Assembly: GCA_009617715.1 (NCBI GenBank)
Contig: VTFK01000503.1
Location: 62,001-126,000 of the forward strand
Origin: Plectrocnemia conspersa
Lineage: Eukaryota; Arthropoda; Insecta; Trichoptera; Polycentropodidae
Direction: 5' to 3'
DNA length: 64,000 nucleotides
Shown here in pieces: positions 10,461-22,960 of the stretch (positions are counted from its first letter, which is position 1; each line of letters opens with the position of its first letter). Under the pieces are notes generated by a model. It was not told where the DNA came from. It saw only the letters and a program-made list of their open reading frames with translations, and did no database searches. Position numbers and translations under genes: made by a program.

Positions 10461-11999
10461 TATAATATGCAATCCATTAATTCGGTTGCAGTTTCCGTTA
10501 AATCCCGATTTCTAATATGCAATTTGTATATTATTCTAAATTTTGAAATCGTCACTTTATTGTTAAAATCAATACATGTGATCTTTATCAATTTTGATCT
10601 ATAAACAACACACGTGTAGTACATTTTAGTTGTTTCGTTCCTGTAAATCAGAATAATTATTATTAACTATGGTTATCTATGTACAATATATAAAATGTAT
10701 TGATATAACCTTTAAAAATATTGAAACAGAAGTGATAATTTATCTTTCATACCCTAAATCTTAAGTTTCGTTATAAACAAGTTTATAGATTTGCGTCAAA
10801 AACGCTGTGATTCTCGAATTTTATTTTATTTTTATATCTGCTTATGTTAAAACATATATTTTGCTCTTCCATAATATTTGCAATTGTGACATTAGTTAAG
10901 AAATTCTTAAAAAAATATTGTCATTTATAATTCAATTAAATAATTATAGGCTATCCATGTTTTAGTTTAGTCTTAACTTTAATCCTCTTAAGGTAAGCGA
11001 TGGAGAAGAGGAGTGAAAGGTAATATTTTTTAAGGATAAACACATTAATGAATGACGTTGTATTTTTATGACTATGAAATCTAATGAGATAAAAACTTGC
11101 TTATAATATCACAATTAACGAATTTGATTTTGTTTTCATTTGCCGGCGATATGAGATAATATGTTTATTACGCATTCGTTATCGACAAAGTTATCTGGAC
11201 TATTTAGAAATTATTTTCGAACAAACAATTATTTTATCTTAATTATTTAGATATGTGCAAAGAAATTTAATGTTAAGGTTAAACAATACATTGAGTGTTT
11301 ATCAATTTTGTATTAAAAATTAGACGATTATTTTTAAATAACAACTAAGTGGATAGATTATTTTTATTTTCGGTTAAAAATATAAAATATGACATAGTGT
11401 ATTTGATACTTTAGAATATACGATTAGGTTTAGTAATGTTATATCAATAAAATTAATATCTAAAATATTTTTTTTATGAGATTCTTTAATTTTTTACTTA
11501 GCTTACTTAAAATTATATTAAATATTATATCGTTATGTTAATTGTTTACTAAATAACTATTATTTAATTATTTAATAATTAAAACAATATTTTTTTTATT
11601 AAAACATGATTATAGAAGTGCTTGATTAATTAAAAATATTTTTTGCAAACTAGATAATATAATATTTCTGAAATAACAATAGTTTTTGAATAAAATTTAG
11701 TATGTAATGGTTGTTTTTATAAAGAAACTGACTAGAAAACTGTATTGTAGTAATAATATTTTGATTAATTTTTTTTATAACTATTTATTTTAACATAAAC
11801 TTGCATTCAAAATATTTTAATATGACTTCTCTTTATTTCGAGAGCAAAAAAACTTACTTTATTAGTATTGAATCTATGTATTAAACATCGGTAAGAAATA
11901 TGGATGGCCGGTCATATCAGATTTTTAAAATGATTATAAATTAAATTGCATAATATTTAGCTGACGTATACATATAAATATTCGCTTAATTGTGCACTT
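10461..11999. other. AT-rich intronic DNA
   Basis: No gene or named repeat. At 10991-10996 the sequence CCTCTTAAG|GTAAGC has the layout of a zero-length exon, but AAG acceptors are disfavoured and the pyrimidine tract is broken. It is not called as a splice site. Confidence 0.45.
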
Positions 12000-12330
12000 G
12001 AAATATGCGCGCAATTAACAACGTCACCGATCGAGCTGCCGATAGATGTGTTTCAATAATATAATTTTATTTTACGATGCTATTTTATTATAATGATATA
12101 TAGGCTGCTTTATATAGTATATATTATATGTGTTTGGCGTGGGTTATACGCGGATTCGAACCGTTACACAAAAGATTCCCGAGTCGAGTGGGCGTACGAT
12201 GGTATCTGAGACGATTATGTTTAGATTCGAATAGGAAATTTGCATTGTGAAAACGTCGCTAGTAGATATGCACTATCGCTAGGTATAAATTTCAACTGCG
12301 AAAATAGTTTATGGACGTTGTCGGACGCGT
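12000..12330. other. Less AT-rich island 1
   Basis: A unique-looking stretch with raised GC and CpG between AT-rich flanks; possible regulatory DNA. It contains the word GGATTCGAACC (about 12151-12161), the reverse complement of a tRNA B-box. No acceptor stem or A-box could be built around it. Confidence 0.3.
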
Positions 12331-15300
12331 TTTGGATAAGGTCGTTTTCTTTTATATTTTTTAGTCGTAGACGTCGAGTCTTAAAAGTAAATTTAATATA
12401 AACGAAAATATATTTTTTCTCATAGTTAAAATCAACTCAATTTAAAATGATTATTTTTTAATTTTCGGTAAAATCATTTTTAATTTTCAACACATTTACT
12501 ATTGCAAAATGCCGTCACAAAAATATTTTAATTCCACTGATTTTTTGGTATGAAAATTGTTTTTTTTAAAGTCGATTCTTGTTTTCTGCTGTTTATAGAA
12601 CATGTGCATTTTATTGTAATTGTTGTTTTATTTATTTTTTACGGCTACGTGTAACGCGTAGCTATACTAACTTTCGTTTTGTTAAACTTCAGATTTTGTC
12701 GAACAAAGGTTTGAGTCGATTTGAATAGATTATGTTTGTCAAAAAAATCAATTGATGGTCTTAAATTAAATTAGAATGCAAAGCATATTTTTAGATCATC
12801 TGAAAGTGCGAGAACTAACTATTCATTTGACTAATGCAAATCAAACGCGGGCGTATTAATTCTTGTAAGATCATGAAATTCAGCCCTCTTATACAGAGAT
12901 AGATTACTTTTTCATAACATTTATTTAAAAGGAATTTTGATTTTTTTAAAATTCATTCTAAAAAATAAGCATATCATTGCTATTTTATATTTATGTTTAA
13001 TATAGATATAATATGGTATTTTCTTCAATTAAACTAATGATGTTTAAATGATTATTGCGCAACTCAAAATTTGAGGTTTTTTGGCATACTGTTTCTACTA
13101 AAAATATAAGATTTATTTAAATTATAGTGGAGGTATATTTGCGTATGTAGCGCAGATTTTTTTCATTATGTTTAGATAAATAATATAAATTTATTTATTA
13201 GAGTATTAATCGGATTCACAGAAAAAATTATAATTATAAAATTTTACTCAAATTGTATTAATTCTGCGTTTGTAATAGCCTAAGAAAGAGGAAACAATAA
13301 AAACATCAATGATTTTCATATAATTAAGCTAATTTAATTTCTGGTCTTAATTCCACAAAGACATTTAATTCTGTTAATAAAAAACATTGTCTTATAATGC
13401 AGTATTTTAAAATTCTATAAAATAAAATATATTTGTAAACGTGATCGTTACATTTGCAACTATACATTTCGACCCTTAACGGTCTCTGGTCCAGAGTCCG
13501 ATTAAGTGTTCCCATATAGTCAATTCGCATCTGAAAAAATACATTTTGTTGAAGAGATTGCTTATCTAAATAGTAATAATTAATTTTGATTGGTATTATC
13601 GTTTATTAATAACAGGTAAATACTCTTAAGTTATTAACGTGTTAACTGATATTTAAAAAATAAATTAGTTATAATATCTATTTATTTAAATTTTCTATGC
13701 TTTTTTAAATTATTCCCTTGAGTAGTGAGCTAATTTATATACATCTGTTAAGTTGTCAGTATACACCTGTGAGTGAGTCAATTTTACGTATTTTTAATAA
13801 TTATTTCTGTTGTTATTGATTTATTAAAATTTGATATTGCATTTATATTAATTATAGAAAAAAATCAACGATTTTTAACGTTTTATTGCTTTGATTTATT
13901 TTATTACGTTTTTGTATTAGTATGTTTTAATTATTTATTTTAACGCTTTTCTATTATTAAATTTCGTTAATTTATTTCACTTATTTTTTATATATTATAT
14001 ATTCGGCTTTTGTGGGATTTTTTGTATCAATTTAGAGGCTCTCATTTTTTTATTAAAAATTAAAATCAAATATTTTTGGTTATGCTCATTTATTTTGCTT
14101 TCTTTAATTTACTGGTATTATTTTCAATACAAATAATTTATATCAAATCAAATTAAAAAAAAATATTATCTGAATATAATCTTTTTTATTTATTATTTCT
14201 TCAGTTAGTATATAAATATGTAACTATCTGGGGTACTTCAAAACAGTAAAAAAATGATCGCCGTGTATGTACTGCGATACCGCTCAAAGGGTGAAAGGCT
14301 AGAAAAAGTTAGTTTAAACATGGTTACTATTATAGATATTTTTATAGGAAGCAAATGTGTAATTATTGACAAATGTTTTAACTACACATTAATTTATTTA
14401 TTTTTTTATTACAAATCTGACAATCATTACCAGAGAGGTTTTCCCAATGTGTCATGCAAAATTATACAAAAATTATAAAATTAACTTTACTTCAGGTATT
14501 TCTGTAATGAGAGTGAATCTGAACGTTATATATTTGGCTCTTTATTTTATCGAAAATCATTTCAACGGTGTGATTAAAATATATTAATGTGAAATATTAT
14601 AGTAAAATATATATTTCTATTATTTTTAGTTTATAAAAATCTTGACATATTGAAAAATTCAAAGAATTATTAAACAGTAGATCTGCAGTTAATTATATTT
14701 TTTTTATCTAAAATTAAAAAATGTCTATTAAATATGAAAATACGTATAATATATTTAACGTTTTAGTCATTAGATCTCACATTAAAGTGTTGCTTGTGTT
14801 GTTAATTTTAAATTATTATCTAAGTGTATAAATATCTCGAAACTACGTTTATGACAGTTAGCACGATAAAATTAAGAATGCAGGAAAATACGTACGTTGA
14901 AATTAAGTACAAGTTGCTAGTTTAAAACCATTATAGTTTATAGTTTACAAGAAATAAATCGTAAAGATAAAATAAAAGTAGTTTCAAGTAAAGATAAATT
15001 AAGAAGAACCGTTTAGATAGTCAAAAAATATGATATACACAAATTAATTATAATTATCAAACTTAAAAATATTAAAAACTATTTATTAAATTAGTGACCT
15101 GGAGCTATTTATGGCTCTAAAGTAAGACGTGTCTAGGAATTTTATGTTTAAAATTAAATTAAATTTTGGTCTTATCGTATTCACCGATTATTAAGATTAG
15201 TCGGTTAATATCGAATTTATAACTAGATATATTAGGCTTCGCCTGAGATAAATTCAAATTCATTCTTTATAATTAATTTTTATAATCATGTTTTTATAAA

Positions 15301-15814
15301 TTACCTATATACAATATATTTCGTATCTTATTTTCACGTACTGCAGTAGTGCGTAATCGATCATCAGCACGTCGCTCGACAGGTTCTTTAGCGGTTTTAT
15401 TGGAACGTATTGCATATGCACAATGTCATATCGCTACTGTTCACCGTTTGGGTGATCGACAGACATACATATTTTCTGTTTTATAGTATAGATTTAGTAT
15501 TTTTCGGTTTGATTATGGCAATAATTTTTAATTATGGCATTACAAATATAATATATATATATTTTTAAAGGTCAGAATAGAAAAGTGTGTTATATTATTT
15601 TATGGTTTTATTTTAAATAGCTTGTAGTTAATAAAAATAAAATAATAACTAGTATCACTCCACACTGAGCAAGCGTATAACAAAATCGGTTTAATTAGCT
15701 TTTTTTAATTTTTATTGGTAATACGCTTTTTATGTGAAATATAGGTTTTAGAGTTGCAATAGCAGCAAGCGCTTCAAAAATTAGTTCTGTGATATATTTT
15801 GTGAATTTAAGCTT
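12331..15814. other. AT-rich intronic DNA with one exon-like minus ORF
   Basis: Mostly AT-rich without genes. At 13324-13530 (-) a 68-codon ORF starts MRIDYMGTLNRTLDQRPLRV directly after an acceptor-like TATTTTTTCAG. It reads through MYSCKCN to a possible GTAACG donor near 13450. I do not recognise the peptide and saw no partner exon. The 15350-15470 stretch is slightly richer in CpG. Nothing else could be supported. Confidence 0.35.
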
Positions 15815-15860
15815 TGGAGGATGAGCATCAAATACTCAGGTATTTGATGCTCATCCTCCA
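15815..15860. repeat. Perfect 21-bp hairpin with 4-nt loop
   Basis: The left arm 15815-15835 (starting TGGAGGATGAGCATC) and right arm 15840-15860 are exact reverse complements around the loop TCAG. Pairing stops abruptly outside the arms. There is no bulge and the loop is very short, so a canonical microRNA precursor is unlikely. It may be a foldback made by template switching or the tip of a small element. Confidence 0.9.
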
Positions 15861-16129
15861 TTTAATGTAGTTTCCTAATTATCTTTGTTGAAGATGGAGG
15901 CATGCATTGTCTGCGAGTTGTTTTAATTAAAAAAAACTAAAAGTAATTACTTAGGTTTTATAAATATTTCTGTAATTTTATTACAATTTGATTTAAAATT
16001 CATAAAAACTAAAATGTTGTTGTATTGGGGTTTTCATATTACGTACAATAACGAATTAAAAAGCATACCCCGACTGCGATATAAACAACGTCAATTGTTG
16101 CAACAAAACTCGCAAAAAGGTCGCTATCT

Positions 16130-16700
16130 ATGATTTCATACAGTGACGTGACAATGGTCAATATCGGTCATGATCGCGGCGAAAGTCAGTAGCGGCGGTC
16201 GCAAATAAAGGCAAAAGTGGGCATTTTCCTCGGTTATCGGTCGCGAGCCGCCGCTGCCATATTATGCATATAAAAATATATATCAGAATTTATTTACTTT
16301 ATCAGTGGAACAGCGCCTGGAATAATGGCGGCCGTGGACAGAATAATTTATCGGTTATTGTATGAGGTCTGCCCCGCCGCGCCGGGGCCCGGATAACGCG
16401 TAATGGCCGAGTTTTCTTTAAAACTTTGAATAAACGCCGTGATAGGGAAATGACAGTTGAATATCGCACGAACGATACGCCTTTTGCTTCCCCCACACAT
16501 AGTTCGAACGAACTGCCCCCACGCCTACAGGGAGACCGCGAATGCACTTCCCAATTTGCATTCGTCCCTCGGTCACGATCCGGGCCCGTTGAAAAAGCGA
16601 CTTGGCATCAGATTGCGCACACTCCGGCTATCCGGTTGTCTGGCAACAAAAGAAGACATGCGAGGACGTGTGGTCATTTTTTCACATGTCATCTTGGAAA
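16130..16700. other. Less AT-rich island 2, candidate regulatory DNA
   Basis: A GC- and CpG-rich stretch without repeat features. It contains GATA-type words (TTTATCAG near 16300, TTATCGG at two places) and GGTTATCGGTCGCGAGCCGCCGC. Open frames of 81-123 codons on both strands (16302-16547, 16426-16797, 16457-16780) overlap one another and resemble no protein I know. They are explained by low stop density. It is a candidate enhancer or alternative promoter of the host gene. Confidence 0.4.
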
Positions 16701-17230
16701 GGTTTTCGTTTTGTTTCTCGAAAATCTTGGTAGTCAAACACAGTTACAAGCTTCGAGGGTTTGGTATAATTTTTCTTTAAAAAAAAATAACCAGTAATTT
16801 TTAACACATTTTAAATTAAAAATATAAGACTTTTTTTATCTTATATATCAATGTTTACTTTAACTGAAAATAATAATAAGACTATATACAATAGTAATAT
16901 AAATATTTGATGGAATTGATCTTTATTATTCCATAATTCTGTGCCCTGATTTTTGCAGTGGACAGAATCAAACACATTTTTTCACAACGGTGATCCTTTT
17001 AACATTTAGGTTTGTTTCGAATAGTAGCAATAAAACTATCTTCGGATTTAAATTCCATATTACAATCAGCACTACTCGCAAAATCTTTAAGCGAATCGTC
17101 GTTATTTTCAAATGTTTCAGTCATTGAACTTATTTTATTATCTTTGGAAAATAAAAAAAACGTATATTTTAATTATTTATTCCACCGTTGTAAATTAAAG
17201 TTCAAGTAAAAAGCAATATATATCAAAGTT
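16701..17230. other. AT-rich intronic DNA
   Basis: No gene, RNA or repeat boundary that I can support. A 65-codon ORF at 17012-17209 has no recognisable content. Confidence 0.45.
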
Positions 17231-17339
17231 AAATATATTCTATTCTAAAACACATGCGGCATGCGGGAACTGTCAGGAGATACTGACGTAACATGTCGAA
17301 ACATGCGCTTCTGGCAATTTTGAGACGTGCATTAAAAGC

Positions 17340-17445
17340 GCGATCGCGCTCCTTGGCACTTAAATGGTAAAGGACGGAATAGCGTAGTCCGTAGCGTCTC
17401 AGACTAGTAACTCTGAGGTTGCGGGTTCGAGTCCCGGCAGCGGCA
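17340..17445 (+). repeat. tRNA-derived SINE-like sequence or tRNA pseudogene
   Basis: A polymerase III A-box-like TAGCGTAGTCCG (about 17382) and a B-box GGTTCGAGTCC (about 17423-17433) are spaced as in a tRNA. Between them lies an anticodon-stem-like CTCAGA...TCTGAG with an 8-nt loop CTAGTAAC. The T arm pairs in four positions, but the acceptor stem does not pair. This is a tRNA relic, perhaps from a Thr(AGT)-like tRNA, and not a functional gene. The preceding 110 bp from about 17260 are also less AT-rich and could belong to the same repeat. Confidence 0.6.
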
Positions 17446-17457
17446 CTCGAATTTTTA

Positions 17458-17513
17458 TTTATAAAATTATAAAAATGCGCTATTATTTATAAAATTATAG
17501 AAATGCGCTATTA
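17458..17513 (+). repeat. Two tandem 28-bp units after the tRNA-like repeat
   Basis: TTTATAAAATTATA(A/G)AAATG followed by CGCTATTA occurs twice head to tail (17458-17485, 17486-17513) with one difference. It directly follows the tRNA-like head, so it may be the variable tail of the SINE. Confidence 0.75.
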
Positions 17514-17993
17514 TTAATAAAAAAATCAGTGGAAGATTTAATAAAAAAGTAAATAAATAAATGAGCTAAAAAGTATTTTCACCATCTATTTTTAGCGATT
17601 AATAGATATGTTAAGATTATAGTGATTTAAATTAACTAGCATAGCGGGTTTTGTCGTAATATAATTTTTCAATAAATTTACACATCTAATAGGTAGTAAA
17701 GTAATGCCATAAAGACAGGGGCGAAAACAACTGTATGGGAACCACAGAGCAAATAATATAATGGTATCTAACTTACTAAATTGTGCATAATAAAGCGGCG
17801 AGGCACAGAGAATAAAATATATGGTTACTATGAGATTATTTATGTTGTTCTGTTAATTTACGAGTCGCTCCAATGAAAAAATATTTTTTAGCCCATTGTT
17901 TTGCTATTAATTATTATAATTATGGTAGCACTATCAAATAAATTATTTTACATCATTTTTCATTAAACTGTTTAATTATATTAAAAACATTTT
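17514..17993. other. AT-rich intronic DNA
   Basis: Nothing recognised in this stretch. Confidence 0.45.
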
Positions 17994-18702
17994 CATTATA
18001 ATTCAACGACAAAAAAAACATATTTTAAATTATTTCTCATTTTTTTTTTGAATTTACCAAAAATCTTGCTGTGCAACCAAATGATTCAAGTTAATATTAT
18101 CATTTAAAAGTAGTTTATAAAGAACCCATAAATTTGGAAAAACATTTTGTATTTGTTTTAATTTTTATAAAGTTTAGAACTTCTTGAATTATTATTCTTA
18201 TTCAAGTATTCTTATCATCGGATATAAAATTGTCAATTATTTTATTAACCATTAATATAATAACGTATCTCCATCCTAAGATATCAATTTAATTTTGCGG
18301 GTTGTTCTTTAGGGATATTCATTTTTAAATCTAGTAGTCAGTTGCTTAAAAACGCTCATTTATCTATCTAAAATTACATTAAATGTCTTGTTTTTTAAGT
18401 TTACTTCCGGGTTATTTTCGTCACATTATTAAACATTCTGATTTTTTTCTAATACTTATTTTTTTATATAAAAATTGGTTTTGCACCCAATAATTATATT
18501 CCCTCACACTTGACTTTTCCAAAAGTAGTGTTCTTTATAAACTACTTTTTAAATGATAATAATAACTTCAATCATTTGGTTGCACAGCAAGACATTTTGG
18601 TAATTTTATTCAAATTTACATTTTGCTTGAAGTAAATGCAGCATTTAGGATTTTTTCATTTAAGAATAAACTCAAAGCGTTTTTTGCCGTTGAATTATAA
18701 TG
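17994..18702. mobile_element. Long terminal-inverted-repeat element (MITE-like)
   Basis: CATTATAATTCAACG at 17994-18008 is perfectly inverted at 18688-18702. Further in, TCTTGCTGTGCAACCAAATG (about 18064) is matched by its reverse complement at about 18575-18595. ATTATCATTTAAAAGTAGTT and TTATAAAGAAC (about 18097-18125) are matched at about 18528-18560. The arms are therefore about 130-170 bp with indels, around an AT-rich core of about 400 bp without coding capacity. The flanks do not show an unambiguous target duplication, and the superfamily is unknown. Confidence 0.8.
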
Positions 18703-20219
18703 CATAGTTTTACGTTCGATGTGTATTATGAACTAATCACATTTTTGTAGTTTATATGATTACATGTAGCAAAAAATTAAATGTACTATTACATAAAAAA
18801 TCGAGGTATATATTTTATCAGTAATGAAAAAATACAAAGGCGTGTTTTTTTGGGTGCAATTAAACGCGCAACTATTATCCATTCAACATTAAATATTTTC
18901 ATGTCGATTATAATTGGTAGCATTAGTGCAATGTTTAATCATTAAGTGCTAACACAAAATTGGATACTTATTTACATCAATAAGATAACGTCAATTGTGA
19001 GATAACAATCGACAACACGCGATATTATAGCATTCAATGATAAAGTTGATACAACAATAGATGTTAATTGATAACATTCTCGTTTAGCAATAGCAACACA
19101 AGTTATAATAAAGTTTTGTTTAGCATTTTATTGTTATTTGCTATTCAATATGCAGTTGGAATCGCAGATATTTTTTTGTTCTTCCGGATGATAACAAAAA
19201 TATTTTTTATTCATTATAGTGTTGAACGATAGCGCTTTATTAAATGGAATAAAAAAAGCATTCTCTCAATCCACTCGTGCGTAGAGCAGATAGCATTCGT
19301 GTGATTTATACTGTGAGATTTGACCGTGGATAAAGGGAGTTTGGCAAGTATCTGATCTTGACAGCGATAACATGTTAAATGCCAATATTACTTACCCTCG
19401 TGATGGGTTAACAAACGATTGCGCCCCTACAAATGGGGTGCACGTTTTTGCGAACTGGTTTCACATTAGGGTGCATTCTTGTATGCACGCGCATTGACAT
19501 GCGTGGGACAAAAATAAAATTATATTTATATGTATGTAGTGTTAAAAATGGGGTGTCATCTAAAATACTTGAAATTAAAATAGTCATTGATACATATGAA
19601 CGTTCATGTATACGTATGGTATACGACGATAACAAAATACATTAAATACCCATGTGTGTGTCTGTGGTGTCAAATTGAAAAGCCCTGTTCACACAAGACG
19701 CTGTTTCGTTTCCTGTCAGGACACATAGCGATGTCGATTTCCAATAACAATCGGGATGTTATGCCCTCTTGATGGCAGCGCAATTCCGATACGATCTAGT
19801 GTCAAATGATTGGTACAAAACGATTGTGAAATACTTGTGCATATACAGGACGTCCTAAAAGTCTGAATTCGTATTGATAAGCGGCAGTAAGTTTGAGATA
19901 AAATATTGATGTGTATAGTTTATTATTATATTGAATCTAGAATTGTGTCATTGAAATCCACAAGGGGAACATAGAAGTAGTATAGATTTGCATTATATTT
20001 TATAAATTAAAACATGTCTGTAGTTTGATAAATTTTTGTCATATAATATTTATGTTCATAAGTTTTTATTTTAAAATATTATATTTTTTTTTGTAACGAG
20101 TAAGTTATATTTTTCTAGCATAAAGTTTCTGGCCTAGAAATTTCCTTATACTTCCTATGGTACCAGTACTACATACTTTGTATATATAGGTACGAATTTT
20201 ATGATATCGAGGAGTAAGT
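18703..20219. other. AT-rich DNA with a mildly GC-enriched patch at 19260-19830
   Basis: At 19260-19830 the base composition is more even, and two antiparallel ORFs of 70-75 codons overlap at 19408-19645. Neither resembles a known protein. Otherwise nothing is recognised. Confidence 0.35.
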
Positions 20220-20900
20220 TCAACAACTTTAGGCACACTTTTGAGATTAGCGCCAGCTCCTTTCAGGCGTTGCTTGCTCCTCAGTCATGTCATATGGCAG
20301 TTTCCGATCCCGTATTGAATGCAGAATGAGATTTTATCTACAATCAAAACATTTGTATAATGAGACCCAAAGTGTGTTAAGGTGCCCTTTACGCTCCCCT
20401 GATCCTCGCCAGAAGGTGAAGCGAGTTGAGGATAGCGGTCCGATTAACATATTCAATATACACACAAACCCACACACACAAATACAAAACGGAAATCAAA
20501 TTTAACGACGCTTTTATTAATTTTTAACGAGTTATATAGCCTAGTCGGGGTATAGTGTCCTTTCGATTTTAATGGGATGTGTGGGTATATGTCGATAGGT
20601 GATAGGTCCGAATGCTTGACGAGCCTAACCCGAGATCGGGGGCTAATCGGAGATTGTAGATACGTGTGACTGGTGGTCAGGTAATTTATTTTTTTCCATC
20701 TGCTCGTAAGATTGTGGCGTTTTTGTCAGCTTATCAAGCCATCACGTGGCTCGATACACCTCCTTTGGGTTTATTTATACAGTAGCTTCCAGTCACGACA
20801 CTCAACGCCGGTGCATTATTATTATGCACATAACATTCGAGCGACGTCTCCTAAATGTGCATTTACACTTAATGTTACGACCAATTTGTTTTAATGAACT
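20220..20900. other. Less AT-rich island 3, candidate regulatory DNA
   Basis: Single-copy-looking sequence. It contains a GATA-type site GCTTATCAAG (about 20729), and homeodomain-type words such as TTTAATTAGC lie just downstream (about 20900). ORFs here are short and unrecognised. Confidence 0.35.
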
Positions 20901-22359
20901 TTAATTAGCTTCGTTTTCGTTTAATGGTTTGGTTTAACGAACCTCCGAAATGCAATTAACTGTAGATTTATTCAAATACATAGAAGTTACTTTATATAAT
21001 AGTATTCTTACATAGAAAACCAATAACTATATATTATAAATATATATATAGATAGCTGAGCTATTAATATATTTTTTTAATAAGCTATTGCGATTAGGAT
21101 TAGAAAATTGAAGTTGAAAATTTGTCATTGAAATGGCAAAAAAACACAAACATTAACTATTTGTTATAACCCTACATTTGACTAGCTTTGTATAGCTTGT
21201 TATGCTACAATTCATTTTTAGGATAAGCCTACATAAAAGTTCGAGAAGTTCTAAAAACGCCATAATAAAAAAAAAGCTCTAATTATTATAATTATATTTA
21301 ATTGAAACTAAAGTAACCATTAATTCAAATCTGGACTAATAATTAGGTATAATACATATTATGAATAACTAGCAAAACTTTTCTTTAATTAATGAAAAGC
21401 CATTTGTAAATAACGAATATTTTTACGTGCTATTTACATTTTTCTCTCGATACATTTCATTAATACATTATGGGTTCTTAAGCTTCGACAACGATGGGTT
21501 CTTTAGTGTAAATTTATAAATTTTATACATTTGCTAAAAAAAATTATATTACATTTAAAAGCTTTTGTGGTTCCATTGCTGCAACATTATAAGCATGATA
21601 GAGTTTAACGATGCAAATAATTAAAATCAAATCAATTATATTTACGAAATGTAGACAAACTTTGCCACCGCCTTTCAAAAGTGAACAGGGCAGTAATGTA
21701 GAATGAAAATCTAGTATTAAATACCTGGGTTTACATATGAATTTCAAGCATAAATTTATTGTTAAATTTAAAAAAAATAGACAGTATGATATTATATAGT
21801 AAAATTTTTTGTGTCAATATAAAATGACACTAATTTATTATTTCATGGATAAAAAATATTTTTATATAGCTAATTTTAAAACTATTAATTTAATATATAC
21901 TGTTTCAATTGCAATTAACTTCACAGCGTTATACTCTGATCTGAGTGTTGCTCATAATTATAAAAAATAAAACACAGGTTTTAAAAATGTTTTTTAAATT
22001 GTATGACTGATTTGGATAATTTTTATATTTAAATATAAATTATTATAAAACGGAAAAGGGCAGAATAGGATGTTGTATTCAATTGCTACTATGGCTTTTA
22101 ATACCTATAAGTATAGATAGCTAAAAACATTAAATACTAGTTTGATATATGGTAGCTTATTAACTGAGATTTTTAATTTTCGAATATCTTCTTATGTTAC
22201 AGATACTTTATTATTAGTTAGTTCTAGTAAGGAAGATGAAGACGTATATAGCTACATATATAAATATATGTTTATTATTATGGATTTTATTTACTTATAC
22301 AATTTTACCTCCATTTGTAAATCCATTGTTAATCATGCTCGAGTTAACGTCAAGATTTA
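20901..22359. other. AT-rich intronic DNA
   Basis: No recognisable gene. A 67-codon minus ORF (21544-21747) and 72-74-codon plus ORFs near 22142-22460 have no family resemblance. Confidence 0.45.
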
Positions 22360-22960
22360 AAAATATACCTTACACAGAAGGATTAATGCGAGCAATCCAT
22401 TCACGTGGAATTGATCCGTCGAGCATCTCCGGTTGGCTCCTCGAAGGTTGCGTTGCTTAATTAGCTCCACGCTCTTTTAGGCAGCGGCGCATTGTTGTTG
22501 TGTGTTTTTAATTTTACTTTATTTTTTTATTGTTGTTTATACGTCTGGTTGTCTGGAGTGTTTGATAAACACGATCGAGAGATAAGACCGAAGGTATGTA
22601 GGGCAGGTAAGCGTCAGACGGGTCAACCCTGAATTGGGGATAAGTTGTCATATGGTGTGACTTGGTATTTGTGGGCATTTGCGAATCTGACGGCTCATTA
22701 CCACGGCGATAATGGGTATAACAGATGCCCGCAAAGCGAACCACATCCAAGTCTTATTATTTGCGCTAATCGTAGTTGAAATCTCACCTCCGCCCATCTC
22801 CGCCTCTCGCTCACGATTTTGTCGTTATTTTTATATTAAATCTCTGGCCAGATCGGTGGTACTTTATTATTTAACACTCTGTGCTCTTTGGTTTATACCA
22901 TTGTTGATGTGTGTGTACACAACTAGATCCGTTTATTTTATTTATGTGTGATTGTGCATC
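22360..22960. other. Less AT-rich island 4, candidate regulatory DNA
   Basis: Unique-looking DNA with a homeodomain-type core TTGCTTAATTAGCTCC (about 22452) and even composition through 22850. A CAG|GTAAGC at 22605-22610 lacks any polypyrimidine tract and is not a splice site. Confidence 0.35.

Noticed and set aside
12140..12220. tRNA gene on the minus strand, from a B-box GGTTCGAATCC
   Set aside because: No A-box at the right distance and no acceptor or anticodon stem could be paired.
22600..22612. CAG|GTAAGC as a ratchet site
   Set aside because: A purine-rich sequence precedes it, so there is no functional 3' splice site.
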